From positions 4,701,670 to 4,765,669 of the forward strand of contig JAUPFV010000005.1 of the NCBI GenBank assembly GCA_036936605.1: DNA of 64,000 nucleotides, read 5' to 3'. Every line of letters begins with the position of its first letter. The stretch's first letter is position 1. Positions 50,039-59,752 of the stretch are shown one piece after another. This DNA is from Limnanthes douglasii subsp. nivea. Lineage: Eukaryota > Streptophyta > Magnoliopsida > Brassicales > Limnanthaceae. The notes below the pieces were generated by a model, which made no database searches, was not told the origin of the DNA, and saw nothing but the letters and a program-made list of their open reading frames with translations. A program made the translations under genes and the position numbers.

Positions 50039-50519
50039 TGATGAGTCCGAATTCGAAGCGGTCCCCGGAAGGGCATCCCAAAGTAAATCTCTCCGTAAAC
50101 CGGACAGGCTCCAAGACTTAATTCGGACAGGACTTTTTAACCGGGCAGATGACTTCGAACTCTGTAAGCCTAAGGCAGTTCGAACTATGACTAAAGTACT
50201 AAAAAACCTAAACACTATCTGACTAAGCTACCTACACATCTGCTTAAAACTCATGGGTCTTTAAACATGACCCGGGTCCATTAAACTTGACCCGAAAGCC
50301 CATAAGGGCCCAAATATCACACTATAAATACCCAACCACCAGCATTAACTATGGGTAAGAAAAATTAACTGCTGCCAAGCTGCTTAATTCTCTCTCCACA
50401 TTAAAAAACACTTTGAAACACCTTTAAACACCATCACACCACCGTGAAACACCCTCACACCGCCTTAAAACTCCACTTGAAATTACCAGCCTACCCTCAG
50501 GCTACTTTTATCCACACCA
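50039..50519 (+). repeat. 5' LTR of the Tat element
   Basis: 481 bp, TGATGAGTCC...CCACACCA. It contains a TATA box at 50323-50330 (TATAAATA), so transcription should begin near 50355. It matches the 3' LTR except at about 50111 (one A fewer), at the position reading CTAC/CTGC (near 50233), and in a cluster of three near 50409-50414. Confidence 0.97.
50323..50330 (+). promoter_or_regulatory. LTR TATA box
   Basis: TATAAATA in the 5' LTR, repeated at 60366-60373 in the 3' LTR. It is the expected Pol II promoter for the genomic RNA. Confidence 0.8.
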
Positions 50520-50522
50520 AAT

Positions 50523-50540
50523 TGGCGACCACAGTGGGAG
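50523..50540 (+). other. Primer-binding site
   Basis: TGGCGACCACAGTGGGAG, three bases after the LTR. It belongs to the TGGCG... group used by Tat elements; the exact tRNA was not identified. Confidence 0.75.
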
Positions 50541-50593
50541 CACGAAGGTGCCTGAATCAAGTATTCAAAACCAAGTAAAGAAATTCTGTCCGA

Positions 50594-52051
50594 ATGAATC
50601 TGGATAACCTAGAGCTTCCACCAGCTTTGCTTGAAGTGGTGGAAGAGAACGATGAGTATACAGTCCAAGAGCGTGACAGGTTGAGGGTTGAAATAGAAGC
50701 TCTGAGGGCTGAAAAGGCCAAGATGGGCATGAAGGAGAAATCCAAAGCATCAGTTGCTCATCGCTCTGATAACCCTCGAGAGCATGAGGTTTCAAAAACT
50801 CATGTGAGCACTAAAAAGACACATGCCAGTTCTAAAAAGTCTCACCGGTCCAAGCCTGTGGAGAGTTCTGATTCAAGTTCAGAATCTTCGGACAGCTCTT
50901 CGGACAGTGAGGGAAATGAAAAATCCTTGTCCTCCAGCAGTAATGAGGGACGAACCAAGAAGAAGCAAAAGCAAGTTAAAAAGTATTCCAGAAAAAGAGA
51001 TCACCACGGAAGAATGAAGAGGCATATTGGAAAAGGGTCATCTCACCACCGGAGGCATGTAGACCGAATGCTGATGGATCCTTTTGCCTTCCATGATGAG
51101 CCAGGTATCTTTGCAACTCCTAATGAGGATACTGTGTTCAGTCGTGGAAGGAACTGGAGGCAATCACCATTGTCTTCTAAAATTCTATCCGGGAACCTCC
51201 CCAAAAGGTTTGACAGCACCAAGATGGAGAAGTACGATGTCAGTACTGATCCGGACAATCATCTGGAGCAATTCAAGAACTTCATGATGAACTTTGATGA
51301 TGATAAACTACTCTGTAGGGCATTCTCCCATTCGTTTACGGGGAGTGCTCTGAAATGGTACAACAGCCTGCCTCAGGGTTGTATTAAATACTTTGATACT
51401 TTTTGGGTGGCCTTTCGAAGGCAGTTTGTGGGGAGTAAGGAGCTGAAGGGCAATGGAGACACAATAATCCATTGTGCCCAAGAGCCAAATGAGTCGTTAA
51501 AGGAGTACATAAGTCGTTTCGTAAACACGAAGAATGGGTTGGCTGATTGCTTTGAACAGGTGGCAATAGCATCCCTGAGACAAGGTTTGAACCCAGGCAA
51601 CCTGGCCGATTCAGTGACCAGGAAGAAGGCCATGACCTGGGGAGGATTGCTAAACCAGGTTGGCAAACAAATAAATGTTGATGAAACAAAGAAGACCAGG
51701 GTGCACAGACAGGTGAGATCCACCCCGGTGGCACCAACTCCAAATCAAAACCAGTCCGGGAACAAAGCAAGAGAAACCGGACAGGGGCATGGAAGGGGAA
51801 AAGCTCAGTCTCAACCAGCTACTCCTGTACAAAGCCAACAGTCTAGAAACAAAAGGGGGCCATGGGTCCAACCGGAGTGGTTTGCAGAACTTAAAGAAAG
51901 TGTGGCAACCATTTTCGATAAAACAAAAGATGAAGTGCACTACCGGAGACCAGCAACCTTGCAGTCTCCCAGAGAACATCGAAACAATTATTTTTGCCAA
52001 TACCACAATGATATTGGTCATACTACTGATGATTGCATAGCATTGAAATAA
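50594..52051 (+). CDS. gag: Gag capsid/nucleocapsid protein
   Basis: A 485-residue structural protein that would package the element RNA into cytoplasmic particles. The N-terminal 150 residues are rich in Ser, Lys and Arg, including a run of Ser/Asp/Glu and then a basic stretch. The Retrotrans_gag domain spans about residues 212-349 (DNHLEQFKNFMM, LLCRAFSHSFTGSALKWY, EPNESLKEYISRF, SLRQGLNP). A knuckle of the C-x2-H-x4-H-x4-C form begins at Cys468, the usual variant in Tat gags. The first ATG after the PBS is the likely start. The frame ends at TAA (52049-52051) and continues open in the same frame into protease, so the stop may be a mutation. It is otherwise intact. Confidence 0.93.
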   Translation: MNLDNLELPPALLEVVEENDEYTVQERDRLRVEIEALRAEKAKMGMKEKSKASVAHRSDNPREHEVSKTHVSTKKTHASSKKSHRSKPVESSDSSSESSDSSSDSEGNEKSLSSSSNEGRTKKKQKQVKKYSRKRDHHGRMKRHIGKGSSHHRRHVDRMLMDPFAFHDEPGIFATPNEDTVFSRGRNWRQSPLSSKILSGNLPKRFDSTKMEKYDVSTDPDNHLEQFKNFMMNFDDDKLLCRAFSHSFTGSALKWYNSLPQGCIKYFDTFWVAFRRQFVGSKELKGNGDTIIHCAQEPNESLKEYISRFVNTKNGLADCFEQVAIASLRQGLNPGNLADSVTRKKAMTWGGLLNQVGKQINVDETKKTRVHRQVRSTPVAPTPNQNQSGNKARETGQGHGRGKAQSQPATPVQSQQSRNKRGPWVQPEWFAELKESVATIFDKTKDEVHYRRPATLQSPREHRNNYFCQYHNDIGHTTDDCIALK

Positions 52052-52932
52052 GAGGTTCAAAACTTGATCAAAAGAGGAAAATTGGGTGCATACGTTAAAA
52101 GGAGAGGAGGCAACAGGCCTGACAACACTCACCGCACTGGACCGGTTAATGCTGCCGTGGAGGGGGCTATGGTAATAGTTGAAAGGTTTGATGTGGAATC
52201 TGAATACTTGGATCCTGATCCAACAAGGAACAGAGTGGGTGCTATAGAGGAGCGTTCTAGATCGGTCTCCGGGCTCATTAAATTCTTTGAGTCACTGACA
52301 ATTTTCGGAGGGGACACTGTAACGGCTCCTACCACTTCATCAAGAAAAAGGCATGTTCATAATTTGGCTTCCCAGCTAGAAGGGGGCATGACCTCTTATC
52401 AATCGTCAAATTTATTCCCATTCATTGTCTTTGATGGGGATGATTTGAGAGACATTGCTGGCCCTCATGAGGATGCTGTTGTTATAGGAGCATCGATAGG
52501 GGGCAATGAGATAAGGCGAATTCTGGTAGAAACTGGGAGCTCTGCCAATATCCTTTTCCTAGACACTTACAAGAAAATGAAAAATCCAGCTGTGATTCAA
52601 AAGTCAGACAGGTCGATCGTGGGCTTCACGGGCAGCTCGGCCGATGTGATCGGAGAGTTTGAAGAAGAAGTGTTGTTGGGCAGGGGCCCTTTCAAGAAAA
52701 CGGTCAGAATACTCTTCATTGTGGTGGATTGTCCTACTTGCTACAATGCTATTCTAGGGAGATCTTGGCTCTCCAAGATGCATGCAGTGGCTTCGACAGT
52801 CCATCAGTGTCTAAAATATGCTGTTCAGGGGCAGGTTGGGTTGTCCGGAGCAGCCAAAAAGTTGCAAGAGAATGCTATGCCACTGCCTTGGCTCCACGAA
52901 CGCTGGGGGCAGTCCGTATAAATGACCAATAG
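52052..52932 (+). pseudogene. Aspartic protease, broken
   Basis: Same frame as gag after the TAA at 52049. The pre-protease region leads to RRILVETGSSANILF at about 52514-52557. The catalytic motif of this family is D-T/S-G. Here the codon at 52529-52531 is GAA, so Glu replaces the catalytic Asp. The C-terminal half follows (DVIGEFEEEVLLG, VVDCPTCYNAILGRSWL). Between about 52826 and 52842 one base is missing and the reading passes to another frame (RSSQKVARECYATAL). That frame meets TAG at 52930-52932. Protease activity is unlikely. Confidence 0.9.
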
Positions 52933-53842
52933 CAGTTTGAGGGCCTTTCTGGGGGTGAGGGTGAAATTGATGACCCTAGAGAGACCCCCGGAGTGTTGAT
53001 CCCAGTTGAGGAGGTTGAAACACACTGCTTGGAAGAAGGAAAAAATGTCAAGATAAGATCCAAAATGCCACCAATGTTGAAAGAAGGAATGTTGAAATTC
53101 TTGAAAGACCATCAGCATGTTTTTGCTTGGTGCAATGCTGATGTTACTGGAGTTCCATCAGAGGTGATTTCCCATCACCTATCTGTCCGGAGGGATGTGG
53201 CACCAGTGGTACAAAAAAGGAGAGCTTTCTCAAAAGAAAAGGCTGATGTCATTGTACAAGAGGTTGACAGACTCACAAAGATGGGGCACATTAAAGAATC
53301 TCAGTACCCTTTGTGGACTGCCAATCCTGTCTTGGTAAAAAAGAAGAATGGTAAATGGCGTATGTGCATTGACTTCACAGACCTCAATAGAGCCTACCCA
53401 AAAGACTTGTATCCGGTCCCCCGGATAGATCAATTAGTGGACTCTACATCTGGAAACAAGCTACTCTCCTTCATGAATGCATTCTCCGGGTACAATCAGA
53501 TCCAAGTGGATCCAAAAGATCAAGAGCATACCACGTTTGTTACTGATAGAGGTTTACACTGCTACAAGGTGATGCCCTTTGGCTTGAAAAATGCTGGGGC
53601 TACTTATCAAAGGTTAGTCAATAAGGCATTTGCTGATCAAATTGGAAGAAATATGGAGGTTTACATTGACGATATGATGGTGAAAAGCGTGGATGAGCAG
53701 TTGCACTTGTCCGACCTCCAAGAGACTTTTGCCAACTTGGCCAAAGTGAATTTAAAGATAAACCCTGAGAAGTGTGTGTTCAGAGTGCAGTCCGGAAAGT
53801 TCTTAGGGTATATCATAAGTGAGCATGGAATACAGCCCGACC
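52933..53842 (+). pseudogene. Reverse transcriptase, motif A mutated
   Basis: Follows the TAG at 52930 in the same frame and is open to about 53840. The pre-RT linker is followed by FAWCNADVTGVPSEVISHHL. The palm and finger blocks are KKKNGKWRMCIDFTDLNRAYPKD, YPVPRIDQLVD and MPFGLKNAGATYQRLVN. Motif C is YIDD (53662-53673), intact. Motif A reads FMNAFSGYNQI: the AAT codon at 53476-53478 puts Asn where the first catalytic Asp is expected, one base from GAT. Near 53840 one base is missing (a run of C in CCGACCGGACC), shifting into the RNase H frame. By family knowledge a motif A Asp-to-Asn change abolishes polymerase activity. Confidence 0.92.
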
Positions 53843-55004
53843 GGACCAACTCAATGCTTTGTTTCAAATGGAGCCTCCTCGAAACATTAAAGAAGTACAG
53901 CGATTAACGGGGAGGTTGGCGGCCTTGAACAGATTCATCTCCAGGTCTTCGGACAGATGTGCTCCATTCTTTCAAACCTTGAAGGGTGCCAAAGGGTTTG
54001 AGTGGACACCACAGTGTGATGAGGCATTCAACGAAATTAAGAAGCATCTGTCCTCTCCCAAGACTTTGTTCAAGCCAGTCGATGGGGAGACTCTCTTTGT
54101 ATATCTGGCTGTTTCAAGTTGTGCCATCAGTGCTGTGTTAGTAAGGGAAGTTGATGGATATCCTCACCCAGTGTACTACATCAGCAAAAGCCTGATTGAT
54201 GCTGAGAGGCGTTACTTGAAACTTGAAAAACTAGCCTTGGCTTTGGTGATAGCTGCAAGAAAGATGAGGCCTTACTTTCAGGCTCATCCTATCGTTGTCC
54301 GGACATCTTTCCCTTTAAAGAATGTCCTTCAAAAAGCAGACATTTCAAGCAGAATGACAAAATGGTCAGTAGAGTTGGGGGACTTCGACATAAACTTTGC
54401 TCCTCGGACAGCAGTAAAAGCTCAAGCTGTGGCTGACTTTCTGGTCGAATTCCATTCTGATAGGGATTCAAAACAACTTGCTGATTCAAAAGACAAAAAA
54501 GTGTGGATTGTCCGAACAGACGGAGGATCCAGTTCCATAGGATCTGGGGCAGGGATATGTCTCACTTCCCCCTATGGGGACAACATGTTCCAGGCTATTT
54601 GTTTTGCTTTCAGGGCATCCAATAATGAGTCCGAATACGAAGCAGCTATAGCTGGGTTGAAATTGGCCTACATTTGTGGAGCTAAAAGGGTCAAACTACT
54701 AAGTGATTCCCAGTTGTTAGTCCACCATGCCTTGGGCCTATCAGAAGCTAGAAAGGAACAATTGGTCAAGTATTTACTCCTCTTGAAAAATGAGGCATTG
54801 AAATTTAAAGCTGTTGTCTATGAGCACATTCCCCGGGCAGAGAATGAGCTAGCAGACTCATTAGCAACAATAGCATATACGGAGTCCTATCCATGGATCC
54901 ATGTGCTCGAAAGCCCTTCTATTCAACTTGATAAAGGTGAAAAAGAGGAAGTCTTTGAAATACAAGTAAACCGGCCTCAAGACTGGAGGTCTCCTCTTAT
55001 GTAA
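53843..55004 (+). pseudogene. Dual RNase H region
   Basis: The RT-linked RNase H starts at NIKEVQRLTGRLAALNRFISR. It includes FVYLAVSSCAISAVLVRE and YYISKSLIDAERRYLKLEKLALALV, up to KAQAVADFLVEF at about 54450. A second, archaeal-type RNase H follows: WIVRTDGGSS near 54500-54530 (first Asp), NNESEYEAAIAGL (Glu), LLSDSQLLVHHAL (Asp) and ENELADSLA (last Asp). All four acidic residues are present. Two RNase H domains in tandem mark the Tat lineage. The frame ends at TAA 55002-55004, after SPLM, and continues open as YLSDG beyond it, so a point mutation is likely. Confidence 0.92.
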
Positions 55005-56219
55005 TATCTGTCCGATGGCATCGTGCCCTTGGATAAATCACAAGCCAGAACGTTGAAACACAGGGCTCGTGGTTTCATTATGATTAGAGAAGTCTTGTAC
55101 AAAAAGTCCTATAGCAAACCTCTCCTACGCTGTTTAGGGGATCATGAGTCACAAATGGTTCTCTCCGAATTGCATGATGGTGAGGGATCAGCCCATTGTG
55201 GATTTAGAGCTTTAACAAGAAGAGTGCTTCTCTCCGGATATTATTGGCCATCAATTATGAAAGATGCTAAGGAGCTGGTAAGGAGGTGTGACCCATGCCA
55301 GAGGTACAGCAATGAAATTCATGTACCAGCCATTCCTTTGGAATCAATTTCTGAGCCCATCCCTTTTGCTCGATGGGGATTGGACTTAGTTGGGCCTCTC
55401 CCTGTGGCGTCCGGAGGGCGTAAAACCATAATTGTAGCCATTGACTACTTCTCGAAGTGGATAGAAGCAGCCCCCTTGACAGGGACAACATCAAAAGCTG
55501 TTATAAAGTTCATTCTATCCAACATATGTTGCAGATTTGGTGTCCCCCAGAAAATAACAACAGACAATGGGCCGCAGTTTGACAACAGAGAAATGGAAAG
55601 CTTCTGTGCCTCAAGGGGTATTCAGCACTGCTTTTCTTCACCTTTCCACCCACAGGCCAATGGGCAAGTTGAGGTGGCTAATAGAACGATACTGTCCGGT
55701 TTAAAGAAAAATTTGGAAGGGGCTGCTGGGAAGTGGCCTAGTTATTTACAAGAAGTCTTGTGGGCCTACCGGACAACGCCTGGGGCTGCAACACAAGAAT
55801 CGCCTTTTGCCTTGGTCTATGGAATGGATGCAGTAGCCGCCATAGAGAAGACACTCCCCTCCTTTCGAGTCCACAACTTCTCCGGACAGGCTAATGAGAT
55901 GGCAATTAGAAATCAGCTTGATTTAATTGAAGAAAGGCGAGTAAAAGCTCATCTTAGAGTGGCACACTATCAGGGCTTGATGAGAAGCAGGTTTGCTTCT
56001 AAAGTTAAAAGAAGGGATTTTCAACGAGGAGACAAAGTATTAAGGAAAGTTTTCTTGCATACTAAGGAAAAACTCTTCGGAAAGTTGGCCCCAACTTGGG
56101 AGGGTCCGTATACTGTGGTTGAAAGAATCAAGCCTGGGACATACTGGTTGAAAGACAAAGATGGCAGGGTTTTAACTCACCCTTGGAATATTGAACACCT
56201 TCGAATGTACTTGGAATGA
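55005..56219 (+). CDS. Integrase (3' end of broken pol)
   Basis: Open from the TAA at 55002 to TGA at 56219. It would insert cDNA into the host chromosome. A zinc-binding HHCC module (ELHDG, SAHCG, CDPCQ) lies at about 55170-55300. The DDE core is complete: Asp codon at 55383, Asp at 55563, Glu at 55671, with 35 residues between the last two as in the D(35)E rule. LWAYRTTPGAATQESPF and a C-terminal GPYTVVERIKPGTYWLKDKDG block follow, ending in NIEHLRMYLE. No chromodomain is visible. It is intact in itself but cut off from the rest of the polyprotein by the upstream lesions. Confidence 0.92.
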   Translation, partial: YLSDGIVPLDKSQARTLKHRARGFIMIREVLYKKSYSKPLLRCLGDHESQMVLSELHDGEGSAHCGFRALTRRVLLSGYYWPSIMKDAKELVRRCDPCQRYSNEIHVPAIPLESISEPIPFARWGLDLVGPLPVASGGRKTIIVAIDYFSKWIEAAPLTGTTSKAVIKFILSNICCRFGVPQKITTDNGPQFDNREMESFCASRGIQHCFSSPFHPQANGQVEVANRTILSGLKKNLEGAAGKWPSYLQEVLWAYRTTPGAATQESPFALVYGMDAVAAIEKTLPSFRVHNFSGQANEMAIRNQLDLIEERRVKAHLRVAHYQGLMRSRFASKVKRRDFQRGDKVLRKVFLHTKEKLFGKLAPTWEGPYTVVERIKPGTYWLKDKDGRVLTHPWNIEHLRMYLE

Positions 56220-56682
56220 ACTTGTGTAAATATTTACTTGTTTAAACATCCATGTAAATATTTGGGGGCATACCTTCCCCTCTTCGGTGGTACGAAGAGC
56301 TTTCAATAAAACTTGGTGCCTTCTTCAATAATTTTCTAAGTTTTTGCAAAATTCTGTTGCTTGTCATACTACCCGGACTGAAAGGTCTAAGGGCTACTTA
56401 AATTCTAGCCAGAGAAACTAAACACTCTCACAGTACAATAACTCAAAGCTACTTAAATTTTAGCTATCTGAAGTAAGACAAATAATAAAAGAAGAAGATG
56501 GTTGAGCAAAATAAAAACGTTCATTCAATAACTCAAAATTGCCTTGGCCTTCCAAGGACTTTTTAAACAAGTTTGGACACAATACAAAAATCTGTCCGAA
56601 TAATACGGACACCATCACAAAACGTGCCTTGGCCTTCCAAGGACTTTGGTTCAAGCAAAAGATAAACAAAACAAATTATAAA
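56220..56682. other. Convergent 3' region between pol and antisense gene
   Basis: Lies between the ends of two converging reading frames. AATAAA is present at 56305-56310 on the sense strand. Two direct repeats of TGCCTTGGCCTTCCAAGG (56540-56557 and 56625-56642) each hold a hairpin CCTTGG-CCTT-CCAAGG. GCTACTTAAATT(C/T)TAGC also occurs twice (near 56393 and 56448). Confidence 0.8.
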
Positions 56683-59649
56683 TTAAGGTGGAGCCTTTGA
56701 AGATGGCTCACCCTCATCTTTTTTCTTGATGTCACTCTTCTCCTCGACAATCTTCTTACCCTTGGGATCAATCTCTTCCTCACCTGGGCTCTCTCCGGTT
56801 TCCTCTTCGTCACCAGACGAGGACACATCAGTATACCCTTCATCAACCATGGTCCAGTATGGGAGATCATCGTCATCCACATAGCGCCATAATTCCCCTA
56901 GTCTCCTCTTCGGGAATTTCTCGTGAAACAGGAGGACCATATCGGACTTCACTTTTTCAATCATTAATTCTTCGCTCCGAATCATCTCCCTGGCATAAGC
57001 GTTGATTTTGGCGTTGATCATGGCCTCTTGATCCTTCACCAAAGCAGCTTTCTCTTCAACAACCTGAGTCACTGCATTCTCTAAAGCAAGTTTGTCAGTG
57101 GTCAGGTTGGTGACAAGCTTCTCCTTTGCTGCAGTTTCTCCTCTTGAGGCTGTCAAGTCCTTCTCCAATCCGGACAGTTTAGCCCGGAGATCCTTTATGG
57201 TCTCTTCCAAAGAAGCAACTTTTGTGTTGCTTTCATTTTGATTCTTCTTTAGCTGTTCATTCGCCTCCTTAAGCAGGTCAACCTTAGTAGCAGCAGTCTG
57301 GAGGTCATCGGACAACTTCTCTTTCTCAGACTTGAGGTCTTTGATAGTCTCTGTCTGACTCCGGACTTGCCTTTCCAAAGTAAGTACTGGCTGCACGTTG
57401 CTAAGGAGAGAATGGGCTATAACATCCCTCTCACTGGAAACCATAAAAGTCCTACCATTGAAGTTTACTGTGTTGGAGCTACTTGGGGGAACATATGGCC
57501 CTGCGAACTCATCTCTGGACAGGCCAAGGAAGTAATCACCTAAAGAACCCAGACCAGTGACGTCCACTTCATCCATGTTAATCTCTCCCCTTTCAATCTC
57601 ATCAGTATGGAATTCCCTTGGAATCCCTTCATTAAGATTCCCTGGGATCTCTTCGGCTAACGTCGGATCGGTTGGGAAAGTGGGCTCCGGATCCCGAAGA
57701 GCGAGCTCTTCCCCTTGGGAAGTCTTTTTCTTTTTGACTTCCCTGTCAGCACTGTCACTTGCTTGCTTATGAGCCCGTTTGGAAGCCCTTGAAGGTTTTG
57801 GGGGATTCACTCCTTGTTTCTCGCTCTCCTGTTCTACCACTTGTAGAAGGTTTGCTTCAACTTGAGCCTGGGCTGGCACCTCTGAGTCTGTTGGGGCCTC
57901 TTTCTCGGTATCCTCTACCACTTTCCTGCCTTTCTTCTTCTTGCCCTTCATTTTACTTGGGGCTTTGGCCTGGGCAGGAAGGAAGAGGGTCCCATCCAGT
58001 TCATGAGACCTTCTCAGCACGACGTCTTCATCAGGTGGGGTGGAGAACTCCTCCCAGGTTAAGTCTCTTCGACCTGTGGTGTTCCACAGGTGAGACCTCG
58101 CTAGGTTCCCAGGAGTGAAGGCTTTATGAAACCGGTTCTCCCAGTTCTCTGCGGCCCATGCATTGATTTTGCCACAGGTGACCTGTCCGGCCTTCAGATA
58201 GCCCCCGAACTCCTTTGGCAGCTCTGATAAAACAAAAGAAGAATTGATTAGTGTAAACTTAAAGAAAAGAGAGATTCGAACAGAAACTTAAAGTAAAAAC
58301 TTACGATCGCTCCTCCATCTACTTCGAAGAAGGCTAGGATTCTCCCCGGCCTTGATTTTCTTGCCATTCTCCCATGAGCCACTGACAAACAAGAACTGGC
58401 TCCTCCATTTACTCTCCGACTCCAGGAGATCATCAACAGCTTTAAGATCGTTCCCCATGTTAAAGTGATAGAAAGGGAACTGATGATGCTTGCACAAACT
58501 CGCCACAGCTGCGAACTCTTCCATAAGAAGAGGAATTCCAGATAGCCTAGACGCCATAATGCATGACATCAAGGTGTACCAACCGTTAGGGCTTAGCTGT
58601 GTTGGACATAGCTTGACTAGGTGAAAATAGCGCACTATCTTCGGGTCCAGTGGGAACCTAAGTCCCCAATTGAATAGCTTCGTAAAGAAGACTATCTCAT
58701 TTCTTTTGCAATCCATCGGAGTCTCCGGATCGATGGGAATTCGGATCTTTACATTCTCAGGGATCCCCCACTTAGTACGCAGTCGTCCCAGATCTTTAGT
58801 ATGGATGAACGCATACTTGGTCTTTAACAGAGATGAAAGATATTTGAGCTCGACCTTATGAAAACATGGCCCTACTCTCCCTTCGAGGCTCTCCGGCAGG
58901 TCCGGATGCCTCAGATATAAGTCTTCTTTGCTTTTCTTGACAACAACTCTAGCAGTTTCAGCTTGTCCGGAGGACTCGGACTCAAATCTAACCTCCTCAG
59001 TGGAGTCCTCCATCCTTTCCTCCATTATGGTTGAGGGAGCTTCTGTAGAAACAGCCCGGGGAGGGTTGAAGCTTGGCACAACTAATCCTCCGGACTGTTG
59101 ACTCTCTGAGTGTTTTCGACTTATCACCTCAGTTTGAGTTTCTGAGGTTGAAGTTTCTTTGGGAGGTAGAGGACTGCTATCCCCCGGACCGGCCGGCCTT
59201 TCCCGGAGAGTCCTAATAGTTGCCCCGGACCCTGAATCGCTAGTATTTTTGGAAGAAAGTCCTTTAACCAATCTACTTGGCCTTTTCATGATCAGTTTAT
59301 CCGGGGAATGGTCGGAGTCAGACCCCATAGCAATGAAAGAGGATTTTTTCCTAACACTTGTGGCAGTGACCCCCGGTTCAACAATAGGGATCGACTCTTG
59401 AACTGAAGAGCCAGATACTATGGGGGAGAGTGTTGATTGAAAGAGTTTTCTAGGTTTTGTACCTTTAGAAGAAGATGAACCTCTGTCAGATTCTTCGATT
59501 GAAGGGGCTGGTTTCTCGACAGGCGACGCTGGAAGCCCTGCTGCAAGCCCTGCTGCAAGCCTTTTTTCTTTTTCAACTCTTTGAGCTTTCTCCAATTCTG
59601 AGAGGTTAAGCCAGCCGCCCTTGATCAGTGCTGTTCTTGCTGTGAACAT
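56683..59649 (-). CDS. Antisense two-exon gene of the Tat element
   Basis: Exon 1 is 59649-58305 and exon 2 is 58223-56683. An 81-nt intron removes the stop that ends exon 1. The total is 2886 nt, that is 961 residues with no internal stop. Residues 1-250 are polar and Ser-rich. About 270-448 is a globular domain (FHKVELKYLSSLLK, PIDPETPMDCKRNEIVFFTKLFNWGLRFPLD, LCPTQLSPNGWYTL), like the putative gypsy-type transposase family of plant Tat elements (Transposase_28). About 449-520 (YLKAGQVTCGKINAWAAENW) continues it. A Lys-rich linker with nuclear-signal-like runs (KGKKKKGRK, REVKKKK) covers 540-615. A long coiled coil spans about 715-870, followed by an acidic tail. The function is unknown. 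A DNA- or chromatin-related role is only inferred. Confidence 0.88.
58224..58304 (-). other. Intron of the antisense gene
   Basis: The minus strand reads GCGATC then GTAAGTTTTT at the donor, and a T-rich tract ending TTTTATCAG before AGCTGCC at the acceptor. It is 81 nt, a phase 1 intron with an AT-rich interior. Exons on both sides join without a stop. Predicted from sequence only. Confidence 0.85.
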
Positions 59650-59743
59650 AAACAGCTAAGGAAATTTTGAAGTTTTAGAGAGATAAAGCTTTGGGTAAAA
59701 TGGCAGAGTAAAAGAGATAGTGAGACTGTGAAAGATGAATAGA

Positions 59744-59752
59744 ATTTATAGT
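59744..59752 (-). promoter_or_regulatory. TATA box of the antisense gene
   Basis: The minus strand reads CTATAAATT about 95-105 bases upstream of the ATG at 59649. A start site near 59715 would leave a 5' leader of about 65 bases. This would make a promoter inside the element, separate from the LTR. Confidence 0.6.

Noticed and set aside
54289..54489. Minus-strand open frames within pol and gag (for example 54289-54489, 51384-51770, 51650-52132)
   Set aside because: They lie opposite well-supported sense domains and have no recognisable content of their own.
56305..56310. AATAAA as the polyadenylation site of the genomic RNA
   Set aside because: A genomic RNA must extend into the 3' LTR to be copied; this site could only serve a shorter transcript.
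56883..58118. Plus-strand frames opposite the antisense gene (57557-57772, 57759-58118)
   Set aside because: Shadow frames of the 961-codon antisense gene; no domain was recognised.
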